A stretch of DNA of 44,124 bases, taken from assembly GCA_030428695.1 (NCBI GenBank), contig JAUIEM010000015.1, positions 1-44,124 on the forward strand, read 5' to 3'. This DNA is from a bacterium (GTDB lineage: Bacteria > Planctomycetota > J058 > JAJDCP01). Positions within the stretch are counted from its first letter, which is position 1. Every line of letters starts with the position of its first letter. Made by a program: the position numbers and the translations under genes. Under the pieces are notes generated by a model, which was not told where the DNA came from, did not search any database, and saw only the letters and a list, made by a program, of their open reading frames with translations. This document shows, piece by piece, positions 8,267-17,206 of the stretch.

Positions 8267-9202
8267 ATGCCCGACGCCCAGTTCCCCCAGGAGAGTGCCC
8301 GTGACGGCCGCTTCGTCCGCCAGCAGAGCGCCTTCCGCTCCCAGCTCGGCAGCCCGGACTTTCCGGTGGAGGCCGGCCGCTACCGGCTGTTCGTCTCCTA
8401 CGCCTGCCCCTGGGCCCACCGCACCTTGATCGTGCGCACGCTGAAGAAGCTCGAGGACGTGGTGTCGCTCGGCGTCGTCGATCCCCTGCGCGACGAGCGC
8501 GGCTGGCGTTTCCCCGCCCCCGACCCGGTCGAGGGCTTCTCCTTCCTGTCCGAGGCCTACGCCCTGTCCGACCCGGACTTCGCCGGCCGCGTGACCGTGC
8601 CGGTGCTGTGGGACACGCAGTCGCGCCGCATCGTCAACAACGAGTCGGCCGACATCATCCGCATGTTCGACACCGCCTTCGCGGAGCTGGTTCCGCCGAC
8701 CCCGCGGCTGGTCCCGGAGGAGCTGCGCGAGGAGCTCGACGCCCTCAACGAGCACGTCTACCGGACGATCAACAACGGCGTCTACAAGGCCGGCTTCGCC
8801 GCCAGCCAAAAGGCCTACGACGACGCGGTCGGGGAGCTCTTCCGCAGCCTCGACGGTCTCGAGGAGCGCCTGGCCGGCCGGCGCTACCTGCTCGGCGACC
8901 GCATCACCGAGGCGGACTGGCGGCTGTTCACCACCCTGGTGCGCTTCGACCCGGTCTACCACCACCACTTCCGCTGTAACCGGCGCCAGCTCTACGAGTA
9001 TCCCCACCTGTGGGGCTACCTGCGCGACCTGTACCAGCAGGAAGGCGTCGCGGAGACGGTCGACTTCGACCACATCCGCCGCCACTACTACCTGACCCAT
9101 CACAAGCTGAACCCGCTCGGCATCGTCCCGGTCGGCCCGGAGCTCGACTTCCTGGAACCGAGCGGACGCGAAGCCCTGACCCCCGAAGGAGCCCGGACAT
9201 GA
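8267..9202 (+). CDS. yqjG: Glutathionyl-hydroquinone reductase (Xi-class GST)
   Basis: This 311-residue protein belongs to the Xi-class GST family (YqjG/PcpF/ECM4), which reduces glutathionyl-hydroquinones to hydroquinones with glutathione. The active-site motif SYACPWAHR is at residues 44-52, with the catalytic cysteine at Cys47. The length and C-terminal helical domain (VYKAGFAASQKAYDDAV, then LGDRITEADWRLF) match the family. The ATG at 8267 is preferred over upstream in-frame codons because AGGAGG lies at 8254-8259 and the protein then begins at the usual N-terminus. The stop overlaps the DoxX start (ATGA, 9199-9202), so the pair is co-translated. The product is cytosolic and probably helps detoxify quinones. 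Confidence 0.93.
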   Translation: MPDAQFPQESARDGRFVRQQSAFRSQLGSPDFPVEAGRYRLFVSYACPWAHRTLIVRTLKKLEDVVSLGVVDPLRDERGWRFPAPDPVEGFSFLSEAYALSDPDFAGRVTVPVLWDTQSRRIVNNESADIIRMFDTAFAELVPPTPRLVPEELREELDALNEHVYRTINNGVYKAGFAASQKAYDDAVGELFRSLDGLEERLAGRRYLLGDRITEADWRLFTTLVRFDPVYHHHFRCNRRQLYEYPHLWGYLRDLYQQEGVAETVDFDHIRRHYYLTHHKLNPLGIVPVGPELDFLEPSGREALTPEGART

Positions 9203-9612
9203 AAGCCCTTCAAGGACCGATCACCCTGGCCGGACGCGTGTTGCTCGCCCTGATCTTCGTGATGAGCGCCGTCGGCAACAAGATCCCGCAGTTCTCCGAC
9301 GTCAGCGCCTACATGGCGAACGAGGGCGTGCCGCTGCCGAGCCTGATGCTCGCCGGCGCGATCGCTTTCCTGCTCGTCGGCGGCCTCTCCCTGATCGCCG
9401 GCTTCAAGGCCCGCATCGGCGCCGCGCTGCTGCTCGTCTTCCTGGTGCTCGCGACGTATTTCTTCCACGACTTCTGGACCTTCGAGGACGCCCAGGCGCA
9501 GCAACAACAGATGATCCAGTTCATGAAGAACGCCGCGCTGATGGGTGCTATGCTGTTCGTGATCGCCAACGGCCCCGGGCCCTGGAGCCTGGACGGGCGC
9601 AAGGCCGGCTGA
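9199..9612 (+). CDS. DoxX-family membrane protein
   Basis: The ATG at 9199 overlaps the stop of the GS-HQR gene by four bases, and GAAGGAG lies upstream inside that gene. The 137-residue product has four predicted membrane helices (about residues 8-28, 47-68, 72-92 and 106-126) and the DoxX-type GNKI and GF(K/R)AR signatures. E. coli YqjF, a DoxX protein, sits next to YqjG, so the gene pair is conserved in idea if not in order. DoxX proteins have been linked to quinone and thiol redox balance in membranes. The exact role here is unproven. Confidence 0.9.
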   Translation: MKALQGPITLAGRVLLALIFVMSAVGNKIPQFSDVSAYMANEGVPLPSLMLAGAIAFLLVGGLSLIAGFKARIGAALLLVFLVLATYFFHDFWTFEDAQAQQQQMIQFMKNAALMGAMLFVIANGPGPWSLDGRKAG

Positions 9613-9687
9613 AGGCGCCGGGGAGCCGCGCTTCCCGGTCCTGCGCTGACACCAGACACCCGACGAAGACAACCAAGGAGACCTCCG

Positions 9688-10257
9688 ATGCCGAAGATCC
9701 TCGCCTTCGCCGGCAGCACCCGCGCCGGCTCCTACAACCAGAAGGTCCTCGCCGTCGCCGCCGAAGGCGCGCGGCAGGCCGGGGTCGAGGTGAACATCCT
9801 CGACCTGAAGGAGTTCCCGCTGCCGCTGTTCGACGAGGACCTCGAGGCCGAGGGCAGTCCCGTGAACGTCCGGCGCCTCAGAGAGCTCTTCAAGCAGCAC
9901 GACGCCCTGTTGATCGCCTCGCCGGAGTACAACAGCAGCATCACGCCGCTGATGAAGAACACCATCGACTGGGTCTCCCGGGCGGGCGACGGCGACAAGC
10001 CTCTCGCCGCCTACCAGGGCAAGGTCGCGGCCCTTCTCGCCGCCTCCCCCGGCGGGCTCGGCGGCCTGCGCGGGCTGGTACACCTGCGCGCCATCCTCGG
10101 CAACATCGGCGTGATCGTGCTGCCCGAGCAGTTCGCTCTGGGCAAGGCGGGCGGAGCCTTCGACGACGAGGGCCGGCTGCTCGATCCGAACACCCAGAGC
10201 CGGGTGCGGGGGATCGGCCAGGCGCTCGCTGAGGCGGTGCTGAAGCTGAAGGGCTAG
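9688..10257 (+). CDS. NADPH-dependent FMN reductase (NAD(P)H:quinone oxidoreductase type)
   Basis: This 189-residue flavodoxin-fold protein has the FMN phosphate loop GSTRAGSYN (residues 9-17) and the conserved SPEYNSS motif (78-84) of the NADPH-dependent FMN reductase family (ChrR/YieF/ArsH-like). An AAGGAGA ribosome-binding site precedes the ATG at 9688. It lies 75 bases after the DoxX gene on the same strand and may be a third member of the quinone-stress operon, performing two-electron reduction of quinones so that semiquinone radicals do not form. A GC-rich imperfect hairpin lies in the intergenic gap, without a T-tract. Confidence 0.92.
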   Translation: MPKILAFAGSTRAGSYNQKVLAVAAEGARQAGVEVNILDLKEFPLPLFDEDLEAEGSPVNVRRLRELFKQHDALLIASPEYNSSITPLMKNTIDWVSRAGDGDKPLAAYQGKVAALLAASPGGLGGLRGLVHLRAILGNIGVIVLPEQFALGKAGGAFDDEGRLLDPNTQSRVRGIGQALAEAVLKLKG

Positions 10258-10535
10258 CTGCGCGGTCGGACGCAGGCGGCCATCCGGGAGCCCTGGAGTG
10301 TCCGTCGCCCGGAGCGTGATCGCGGCGAGGGCGGGAGGGTGGGCCAGCGACCCGCCCCGTAGACCGGGACCTGCGTGCCGCTCCAGCCGACCCTTCCCGA
10401 GGGGCCGTACGGGATCGAGGCCGTCCAGGCCTGAGCCGAACGCCGCTCGGCGGGGCTTCCCCGGCACCCCATCCCTTACCTCGCCCCTACCCATCTGCTA
10501 CAGTCGCGACCGCCACACCACGGGAGCAGACACCG
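10258..10535. other. Noncoding gap with candidate promoter
   Basis: Nothing convincing is encoded in these 278 bases and no tRNA-like fold was seen. Near the right end TGC-TACAGT (10496-10504) is an extended -10 that would start transcription about 25 bases before the ATG at 10536, with GGGAGC as a weak ribosome-binding site. Confidence 0.4.
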
Positions 10536-11522
10536 ATGAGCACCACCGCCGCGCGGCCCGAGCCGAACCTGCAGCGCAAGGCCGCGATCGCCAACGCCGG
10601 CGCCCGCGATCACCGCGGGCGGGTCGCGATCGCGCCGATCCCCGACTTCGACCTCGACCGCACGATCTTCAAGACCCTGACCAGCCCGCTCGCGCGCTTC
10701 GTGATCAAGCAGCGCGTCGGCCGGAAGTACGACTGGGACGCGGGCGCCGCGGCCGAGATCGAGAGCGCCTACCAGGGCGCGACCGCCGCGCTCGCGCTGC
10801 CGGAGATCGCGCCGGAGCTCAAGCAGTTTCTGCTCGAGGAGTGCGACTTCGACGTCGAGCACGCCGACGGCTCCTTCTTCGACCACCTGTACTTCTGTTT
10901 CGAGTACACCGCCCTGCACTACCCCGAGGGCAGCCCGCTGGTGATGTTCCTGCACAGCATCCTCGGCGCGGGCACGAACACCTTCCCGATGCCCGCAACG
11001 GGCATCCCGCGGCTGCGGGAGCTCCTGTCGGCCGAGGACTTCAAGCAGATCGAGGCGTTCCCGAGCGTGCTGCGCCTGTTCTACCTCCCCGCCTTCCGCC
11101 AGGAGCTGGCCGAAGGCGTCGCCGCCGGCCGCGCGCTCGCTGCGATCGAGCTGCGCCGGGTGATCGACAACCGGCCCCTGGAGCTGAGCGGCGCCGAGCT
11201 GTGGCAGGCCCTGAACTACCAGCTCGTGCACCTGGTCGACTTCCAGCCGGTCGCGAACTGGGCGGCGTACCAGAACGACACCTTCTCGATCCTGTTCCGC
11301 GACCTGTTCGCGCTGCTCGAGAAGGCGGGCAAGCGGGTCGCGCGGGTCACCTACGAGGGACCGGTTGGCAACGCCCGGCTCGAGCAGGAGAAGGTCAGCT
11401 TCGGCGGCTGGCTGACGACGCTGATCCCGGTCGGCCTGGCGCGGAAGCTGTCGGAGAAGTCCATCCGCAACTACTCGGCGCGCTGCGGGCACAGCCTCGA
11501 CTACCGTCTGCGCTGGGCGTAG
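10536..11522 (+). CDS. Uncharacterised cytosolic protein (328 aa)
   Basis: The ATG at 10536 follows GGGAGCAGACACCG, with an extended -10 about 30 bases upstream. The 328-residue product has no signal peptide or membrane segment. It is largely helical, with acidic and aromatic-rich stretches such as FDHLYFCFEYTALHYPEG and an unusual glycine-rich segment GAGTNTFPMPATGIPRL near residue 150. The last residues (ARCGHSLDYRLRWA) contain a single cysteine. No family is recognised and no catalytic site can be named. It is followed by an independent promoter for the next gene, so co-transcription with it is not required. GC3 bias and length make it a real gene. Confidence 0.8.
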   Translation: MSTTAARPEPNLQRKAAIANAGARDHRGRVAIAPIPDFDLDRTIFKTLTSPLARFVIKQRVGRKYDWDAGAAAEIESAYQGATAALALPEIAPELKQFLLEECDFDVEHADGSFFDHLYFCFEYTALHYPEGSPLVMFLHSILGAGTNTFPMPATGIPRLRELLSAEDFKQIEAFPSVLRLFYLPAFRQELAEGVAAGRALAAIELRRVIDNRPLELSGAELWQALNYQLVHLVDFQPVANWAAYQNDTFSILFRDLFALLEKAGKRVARVTYEGPVGNARLEQEKVSFGGWLTTLIPVGLARKLSEKSIRNYSARCGHSLDYRLRWA

Positions 11523-11540
11523 GCGGGACGCGCTCGAAGT

Positions 11541-11568
11541 TTCACAATCCGGCCGACGGTGGTATTCT
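11541..11568 (+). promoter_or_regulatory. Strong sigma-70-like promoter
   Basis: TTCACA (11541-11546) and TATTCT (11563-11568) are 16 bases apart. The -10 is extended by TGG at 11560-11562. Transcription would begin about 22 bases before the ATG at 11598. Confidence 0.6.
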
Positions 11569-11597
11569 GTCTTCTCATCTTCCACAGAGGGACGGAC

Positions 11598-13091
11598 ATG
11601 CGGAAAGGAACCGCGACCACCGCGCAGATCGAGGACTTCGTCGCCTTCGAGGGCGAGTTCAGCGTCGAGGTCCGCAACGCGACCACCGGCGACAAACGCT
11701 TCGCGATCAAGCCCCAGGATGTGCACGTGCTGGCCCTCGGCCCCTACGCCGACATCGTGTACACCGCCGACGAGCAGCATCTGGTCGCCCACCCCGAGAC
11801 CCGCGGCGTCAAGCGCGTCCCGATCGAAGACGAGCTGATCTCGCTGCACGCCGCCGGCGACGCGCTCTACTCGGTCACCGCCTTCGGCACGGTGACGACC
11901 CACGATCCGCAGTCGCTGGAAGCCCGGGCCGAGTTCGAGCTCAACCCCGCCGAGGACGAGCTGATCGCCGTCGCCTGGGCCCGCAACGGGCGCAAGCTGG
12001 TGATGGTCGACGGCGAGGACTTCGGGCTGTTCGAGCGCCGCGCCGACACCTGGATCTGCAAGGAGCTGTTCGAGCACGAGGGCGAGGGGCGCTGCGCCGC
12101 CCTGGCCGACGACGGCGCCTGGGCCCTGCTCGGGGTCGAGAGCGAGGTGCTGAAGTACGACTTCTCGGGCAGCGAAGAGCCCGACGTCGTGTTCGACGCC
12201 GGCGACGACGCGGTGATCATCGGCCTCGCGGTCGCCCCGGAGGCGGACGAGTTCCTGGTCGTGACCGCGAAGGCCGGCAGCTCGAAGCCGAGCGCCGTCC
12301 ACCGCCGCAGCCTCGACGGCAAGTCGCTGATGCTGCCCGAGACCCGGCAGGGCGTGCCGAAGGCGGTCGCGTACGGCATCCAGGGCCAGCGCATCCTCGA
12401 CCGCATCGGCGAGCTGTGCTGCGCGACCGAGGCCGGCGACTGGGTGATCCCCGAGGCGAAGACCAACGACTGGGCGGCGCTGCGGCCCAAGGAAGTGCTC
12501 AAGCCGATGCGCTCGCAGGTGCGGCCGGGCATCCAGCCGCTGCCGAAGTTCTACTGGTTCCTCAAGAAGGAAGAGGCAGCCTGGGCCCGCGACCGGGTCG
12601 GCGGCGAGACCGTCGTCGGCTTGCAGGAAGACTGGCCGGAGTGCGGGCGCTGCGGGAACCCCCTCAGCGTGCTCGCGACGGTCGAGGCCGACCCCGAGCA
12701 GCTGCCGCTGAAGAAGGCGAAGGGCCTCGCGGCCTTTCTGTGCCTGGCCGGAGAGGGCTGCAGCGCCCTCGATCCGAGCTGCTCCCACGTCGCCTTCCTG
12801 TCCGGCACGAACAAGGTCGCGATGCCCGAGGATCGCAACGAGTTCACGGTCGTGCTCGAGGAGGCGAGCGCGCGGCGCAAGGCCGACGAGAAGACCCACG
12901 AGGCGATGGCCTGGCGCTTCACCGAGCCCGAAGAGCAGGCCTGCGAGGAGTGTGACGAGCTGCTGGAGTTCGCCTTCGCCTTCGACGACGTCGAGCTCGA
13001 GGACGACCTGCTCCACGAGTTCGGCGACCAGCTCGTCGTCCTGTACTGCAAGGATGAGTGCGAGGGGCGGATGATCTCCCTCAACGAGTAG
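11598..13091 (+). CDS. Uncharacterised protein, propeller-like N-terminus and DUF1963/YwqG-like zinc-ribbon C-terminus
   Basis: The ATG at 11598 (AGAGGGA upstream) gives 497 residues. An earlier in-frame GTG lies within the promoter and is unlikely. Residues 30-290 contain repeated short strands with DG turns that look like a degenerate beta-propeller. From about residue 330 the text GGETVVGLQEDWPECGRCGNPLS resembles the GG-P-x-W-Q...PxCxxCg core of DUF1963 (YwqG-like) proteins. Further cysteines follow (CLAGEGC, CEECDELL, YCKDEC), suggesting two metal knuckles. No enzyme motif is visible. It sits 78 bases before the baseplate-like gene and may be coexpressed with it. The domain assignments are by eye only. 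Confidence 0.75.
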   Translation: MRKGTATTAQIEDFVAFEGEFSVEVRNATTGDKRFAIKPQDVHVLALGPYADIVYTADEQHLVAHPETRGVKRVPIEDELISLHAAGDALYSVTAFGTVTTHDPQSLEARAEFELNPAEDELIAVAWARNGRKLVMVDGEDFGLFERRADTWICKELFEHEGEGRCAALADDGAWALLGVESEVLKYDFSGSEEPDVVFDAGDDAVIIGLAVAPEADEFLVVTAKAGSSKPSAVHRRSLDGKSLMLPETRQGVPKAVAYGIQGQRILDRIGELCCATEAGDWVIPEAKTNDWAALRPKEVLKPMRSQVRPGIQPLPKFYWFLKKEEAAWARDRVGGETVVGLQEDWPECGRCGNPLSVLATVEADPEQLPLKKAKGLAAFLCLAGEGCSALDPSCSHVAFLSGTNKVAMPEDRNEFTVVLEEASARRKADEKTHEAMAWRFTEPEEQACEECDELLEFAFAFDDVELEDDLLHEFGDQLVVLYCKDECEGRMISLNE

Positions 13092-13169
13092 CGAGTCTCG
13101 CCTCCGCCGCGGAAGTGGCCCGCGGCGCGGCGACCCGGTGCGCCACTGCACGAGTGTGGGACGGACGCG

Positions 13170-16100
13170 ATGCCTTCGCCGCCGATCGAGAAGCGCGATG
13201 CCGGGGCCCTGCGCGAGCTCGGCCGCGCGCTGGCCGAAGGCTACTGCCCCGCCTGGTCCTCCTGGGACTCCGACGACGCCGGCCAGGCCTTCCTCGCCGC
13301 CCTCGCCGCGATGCAGGAGCGGGTCTTCGAGCGCCTGAACCGCTTCCCCGAGAAGGTCTTCATCGAGCTGTTGCGCATCCTCGGCCTCGAGCTGCGCATG
13401 CCGACCGCCGCCCGCGCGCTCATCACCTGCCAGCCGGTGCCCGGCCGCAGCGAGGGCCGCTGGGTGCCCCGGGCGACCAGCGTCCAGGCCGAGGTCGAGC
13501 CGGGCGTGGCGCCGATCCGCTTCACGACCGAGGAGGACCTGCTGGTCAGCCAGACCCGGCTGGCCGCGGTGATCGCCCGGCGGGGGCGGCGCTACCGCGA
13601 CTGGGGCCCGGCCTTCCTGCCGCCGCCGGTCGCCAAGGACGGCGGCGTCGAGGTGTTCGAGAACCTGCGCCCGATGCGGCGCCGGCTGTACGTCTCCGAT
13701 CCCTGCCTCGCCACCCTGGCCGGCCCCGAGGCGGTCGAGCTGCGGCTCGAGACCGCCGGCACGCTGCCGGTGGCGGTGCGCGACGCGATCCGCTGGCAGT
13801 GGTTCGACGGGCAGGAGTGGGTGCCGCTGCCCGGCGTGCCGGTGCGCGACGCGCTGTTCCTGCGGGCCGAGGCCTTCTCCGCCCTGGCCGAAGGCGAAGA
13901 GCTGCGGCTGTTCATCTTCAGCGGCCTCGATGTCGGGGACGTCCGCGACTACCTGTTGTGGGAGTACTACAGCAAGAAGCAGAAGAGCTGGCAGCCGCTG
14001 CAAGCAGAGCCCTTCGAGGGCGGCTTCTGGCCCGGCGAGCGCGGCGTAAAGCTGACCGGCGGCGGGGCGGACCTCGCCGCGCGCAAGGAGTTCGGGGAGA
14101 GCCAGGACGGCATCTGGCTGCGCACCCGCCTCGACACCGTCCCCCACAGCCCGGTCGCGCCGCCCCTGTACCGGGTCGGCACCGGCATCGCTCCGTCGGC
14201 CGCGGAGGTGCGGCAGATCTGGTGCGGGCCGGCGGACGGCGACGGCGAGACCGTCCGCCTCGACCACACGCAGCCCTTCGAGCCCCTGTCGGCGAAGCCC
14301 CAGCGGGAGATGGCCTGCTACTTCGACCTCGCCGGACTCGAGCTCGAGGGGGGCCGGGTGCGCCTCGACCTGTCGGTGGTCCCGGAGCACCAAGCGGGCC
14401 CTTCCCGCGACCTGGTCCTGGTCTACGAGTACTTCGACGGCGCCGCCTGGCTGCTGCTCGGTCGCAGCACGCGCTTCGGCATCAGCGGCAGCTACATGCC
14501 GCACTACTTCATCGACGAGACCCGCGCCCTGAGCCGCTCGGGCAGCGTCGGCTTCGCGCGGCCGGCGGACATGATGCGCTGCCACGTCGAGGACGCCTTC
14601 GGGGCGTGGGTGCGGATCCGCATCCGCAGCGGCAGCTACAAGGCGCCCCCGAAGCTCGCCGGCGTGCGCTGCAGCGCCGACCTGGTGCCGCGCGACATCC
14701 AGAAGGCGGTGATCGTGCGCAACGCGATCGCGAGCGACATCACCGAGGCCGTGGTCAAGGCCCGCCCGGAGCCCTGGCCGCCCCAGCTCGGCGAGCAGAA
14801 GAGCCTGTTCGGCTTCACCGGGCCCCTGGCGCGGGCGGGGGAGAACGGCCCCGGCCTGCGCAGCCTGCCGGAGGTCGCCCTCGACCTCGGCGAAGAGGAG
14901 CCGCGCCGCGCGGTGTACATCCGCGCCGAGCTGCCGCCCCTGCCCGTCGACCTGGTCTGCGAGCGGGTGCTGGTGCGCGCCCAGAGCGGCTGGGAGGGGC
15001 GGCTGCCGCAGGCGCTGTTCACGACCTCGAACGGCTCCTTCTTCGACGCGCCGGGCATCGGCGAGGTGTTCGCGCCCTTCGGCCTGCGGCCCGCGGTCGA
15101 GGGCGCCCTCTACGTGCGCCTCGCCGAGGCCGCCCCCGGCGCCCGGGTCAACCTGCGCTTCGAGCTGAACCGCCCGCCGCGCGCGGCCTACACCCGCGAG
15201 CTGCGGCTGGTGTGGGAATGCTACGACGGCGAGGAGTGGCGCGGCATCGCCTGGGCGGAGGTCGGCTGGCTGAAGGGCGCGAAGGACTCGACCGACATGC
15301 TGACCAGGGCGGGCAGCGTCGAGCTGACCCTGCCCGACGAGGTCGCCCCGCGCTCGGTGCGGGGCCAGCAGGGCTACTGGCTGCGGGTGCGGATCACCGC
15401 CGGCGGCTACGGCTCGCCGCCGGCCTACGAGGGCCTGCGCCTCGATTACTTCCCGCCCCAGCGGCCGGTCGCCGAGGCGGTGCTCGAGGAGGAGCTCGGG
15501 CTGCGCGATGTGTCGGCCGGGGAGTTCCCGCTCTTCGCACAGGGCGGCGACGAGGATCCCCACCTCGCCTTCGCTTTCACCCCGGCGCCGCGCAAGGAGC
15601 GCCTGCAGATGTTCGTCGAGGTCGAGGAGCGCCTGGTCGAGCAGGCCGAGTCCCTCGCCGCCGACTACTTCTCCCGCGAGCGTCGGGAGCGCGGGCGCGC
15701 CTCGCCCCAGAAGCCGGTCTGGGAGGTGCTCGGGCCGGACGGCTTCCAGCCCCTGCATCCGCGCGACGACACCGACTTCCTCCAGCGCACCGGCATGCTC
15801 GCGATCATCCCGCCCGGCGACTGGGAGCCGCGCCGCTGGTACGGGCGCGAAGCCTGCTGGCTGCGCCTGCGCCTGCCGCGCGGCCACGAGCGGGAGCTGC
15901 CGGCGCAGCTGCACTACCTGCTGAACACCGTGCCCGCCAGCCACTGCGAGCAGGTCGAGGACGAGGTGCTCGGCGGCGGCGACGGCGAGCGCTTCCAGAG
16001 CCTGCGCCTGCGCGCGGTGCCGGTGCTCGGGGCCCTGCGCCTGACCGTGCGGGAGCCGACCGCGCCGGCGCCCTTCGAGCGCGAGAAGCTCGTGGCGCGG

Positions 16101-17024
16101 GACCCGGACGCGGTCGAAGAGGTGCGCGACGCGGACGGCGAGCTGACCGGCTGCTGGGTGCTGTGGGAGGAGGTCAAGACCTTCATCGAGTCCGGCCCCC
16201 GCGACCGCCACTACCAGCTCGACCGCCTGCACGGCATCGTGCGCTTCGGGGACGGACGCCGTGGGCGCATGCCCCCGGTCGGCGCGGACACCGTCGTCGC
16301 GCGCGCCTACCGGGCCGGGGGCGGGGCGGATGGGAACCTCGACGCGGGCGCCCTGACCCGGCTCGAGACCGCGCTGCCCGGACTGGCGCGGGTGTTCAAC
16401 CCCCTGCCGGCCAGCGGCGGCAGCGCCCTCGGCAGCCTGGCCGAGGTGCGGAGGCGCGGGCCGCAGCTGTTGCGCCACCGGGAACGCGCGGTCAGCGCCG
16501 AGGACATCGCCTGGCTGGTGCCGCTCGCCTTCCCCCTGGTCAGCCGCGTGCTGTGCCGGACGCGGGAGAACGAGAACGGGCTGGTCGACGTCTTCCTCGT
16601 CCCGCGCGGCGAGCGCGAGCCCTGGGATGTGCCGACCGCCCTGTTGCGCGACGTGCGCAGCTTCCTCCTGGCCCGCTGCCAGCCCGCCTTCCGGCTCTCG
16701 GTCAGCGCGCCCCGCTTCGTGTGCTTCGATCTGCGGGCGGTGGTCGTCCTCGAGCCGGGCGAAGGGGATGAGGAAGCGCGCGAGCGCATCGCCGCCGCCG
16801 CCCGCACCTGGTTCGACCCGCGCGTCGGCGGCCCGGACGGCGAGGGCTGGCCCTTCGGGCGCGAGTGCAAGGTGGTCGAGGTGCTGCGCGCCCTGCGCCG
16901 CCTGCCCGAGGTCGCGGCGATCTACGGCGGCGAGCTGATCGTGGGCGGCTTGAAGCGCGCCCGCATCCTGCTCGGGGACGCCGAGCTGCCGCGGCTGGTC
17001 GAGGTCGAGGTGGTGCCGGGCTGA
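13170..17024 (+). CDS. Putative baseplate assembly protein (gpJ-like, contractile injection system family)
   Basis: This 1284-residue protein carries two hallmarks of the putative baseplate assembly family (TIGR02243-like, related to phage baseplate J). The N-terminus has WSSWDSDDAGQAFLAALAAM followed by RLNRFPEKVFIELLRILG (about residues 28-72). The C-terminal third has RFGDGRRGRMPPVGAD (from about 1025), then YRAGGGADGNLDAG, NPLPASGG and the RHRERAVSAEDIAWL block. Between them lie long beta-rich regions with repeated W-x-x-L and YFDG segments, making it longer than typical members. In contractile injection systems such a protein forms baseplate wedges. No sheath, tube, spike or ATPase gene lies beside it here, so it is an orphan within the window. 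The family call is strong; participation in a working machine is unproven. Confidence 0.85.
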   Translation: MPSPPIEKRDAGALRELGRALAEGYCPAWSSWDSDDAGQAFLAALAAMQERVFERLNRFPEKVFIELLRILGLELRMPTAARALITCQPVPGRSEGRWVPRATSVQAEVEPGVAPIRFTTEEDLLVSQTRLAAVIARRGRRYRDWGPAFLPPPVAKDGGVEVFENLRPMRRRLYVSDPCLATLAGPEAVELRLETAGTLPVAVRDAIRWQWFDGQEWVPLPGVPVRDALFLRAEAFSALAEGEELRLFIFSGLDVGDVRDYLLWEYYSKKQKSWQPLQAEPFEGGFWPGERGVKLTGGGADLAARKEFGESQDGIWLRTRLDTVPHSPVAPPLYRVGTGIAPSAAEVRQIWCGPADGDGETVRLDHTQPFEPLSAKPQREMACYFDLAGLELEGGRVRLDLSVVPEHQAGPSRDLVLVYEYFDGAAWLLLGRSTRFGISGSYMPHYFIDETRALSRSGSVGFARPADMMRCHVEDAFGAWVRIRIRSGSYKAPPKLAGVRCSADLVPRDIQKAVIVRNAIASDITEAVVKARPEPWPPQLGEQKSLFGFTGPLARAGENGPGLRSLPEVALDLGEEEPRRAVYIRAELPPLPVDLVCERVLVRAQSGWEGRLPQALFTTSNGSFFDAPGIGEVFAPFGLRPAVEGALYVRLAEAAPGARVNLRFELNRPPRAAYTRELRLVWECYDGEEWRGIAWAEVGWLKGAKDSTDMLTRAGSVELTLPDEVAPRSVRGQQGYWLRVRITAGGYGSPPAYEGLRLDYFPPQRPVAEAVLEEELGLRDVSAGEFPLFAQGGDEDPHLAFAFTPAPRKERLQMFVEVEERLVEQAESLAADYFSRERRERGRASPQKPVWEVLGPDGFQPLHPRDDTDFLQRTGMLAIIPPGDWEPRRWYGREACWLRLRLPRGHERELPAQLHYLLNTVPASHCEQVEDEVLGGGDGERFQSLRLRAVPVLGALRLTVREPTAPAPFEREKLVARDPDAVEEVRDADGELTGCWVLWEEVKTFIESGPRDRHYQLDRLHGIVRFGDGRRGRMPPVGADTVVARAYRAGGGADGNLDAGALTRLETALPGLARVFNPLPASGGSALGSLAEVRRRGPQLLRHRERAVSAEDIAWLVPLAFPLVSRVLCRTRENENGLVDVFLVPRGEREPWDVPTALLRDVRSFLLARCQPAFRLSVSAPRFVCFDLRAVVVLEPGEGDEEARERIAAAARTWFDPRVGGPDGEGWPFGRECKVVEVLRALRRLPEVAAIYGGELIVGGLKRARILLGDAELPRLVEVEVVPG

Positions 17025-17206
17025 GGAGGGGTCCTCGCGGGATCAGTACCGGCTTCGCAACGCGCTGAGCGCGGCGGCGAGCGCCCTGATGCTCACCTGC
17101 CCGCGGGGAAGCCCTCCCCCGCAAACCGCGCGAGCCTGGACAGCGGCGGCCCGGCATGGCAAGGTCCGGTCCGGGGCACCACCACGGCAAGCTCTGGAGG
17201 CCCGCG

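Noticed and set aside
9613..9687. Terminator after the DoxX gene
   Set aside because: The GC-rich hairpin is imperfect and has no T-tract, so it does not clearly separate the FMN reductase gene from the operon.
10476..16478. Minus-strand open frame of 2000 codons
   Set aside because: It lies antisense to three well-supported genes and has only repetitive GC-driven composition, no conserved motif and no ribosome-binding site.
17025..17206. Small RNA or gene in the gap before the DUF457-type gene
   Set aside because: Only GC-rich short palindromes are visible; there is no promoter, terminator or coding pattern.
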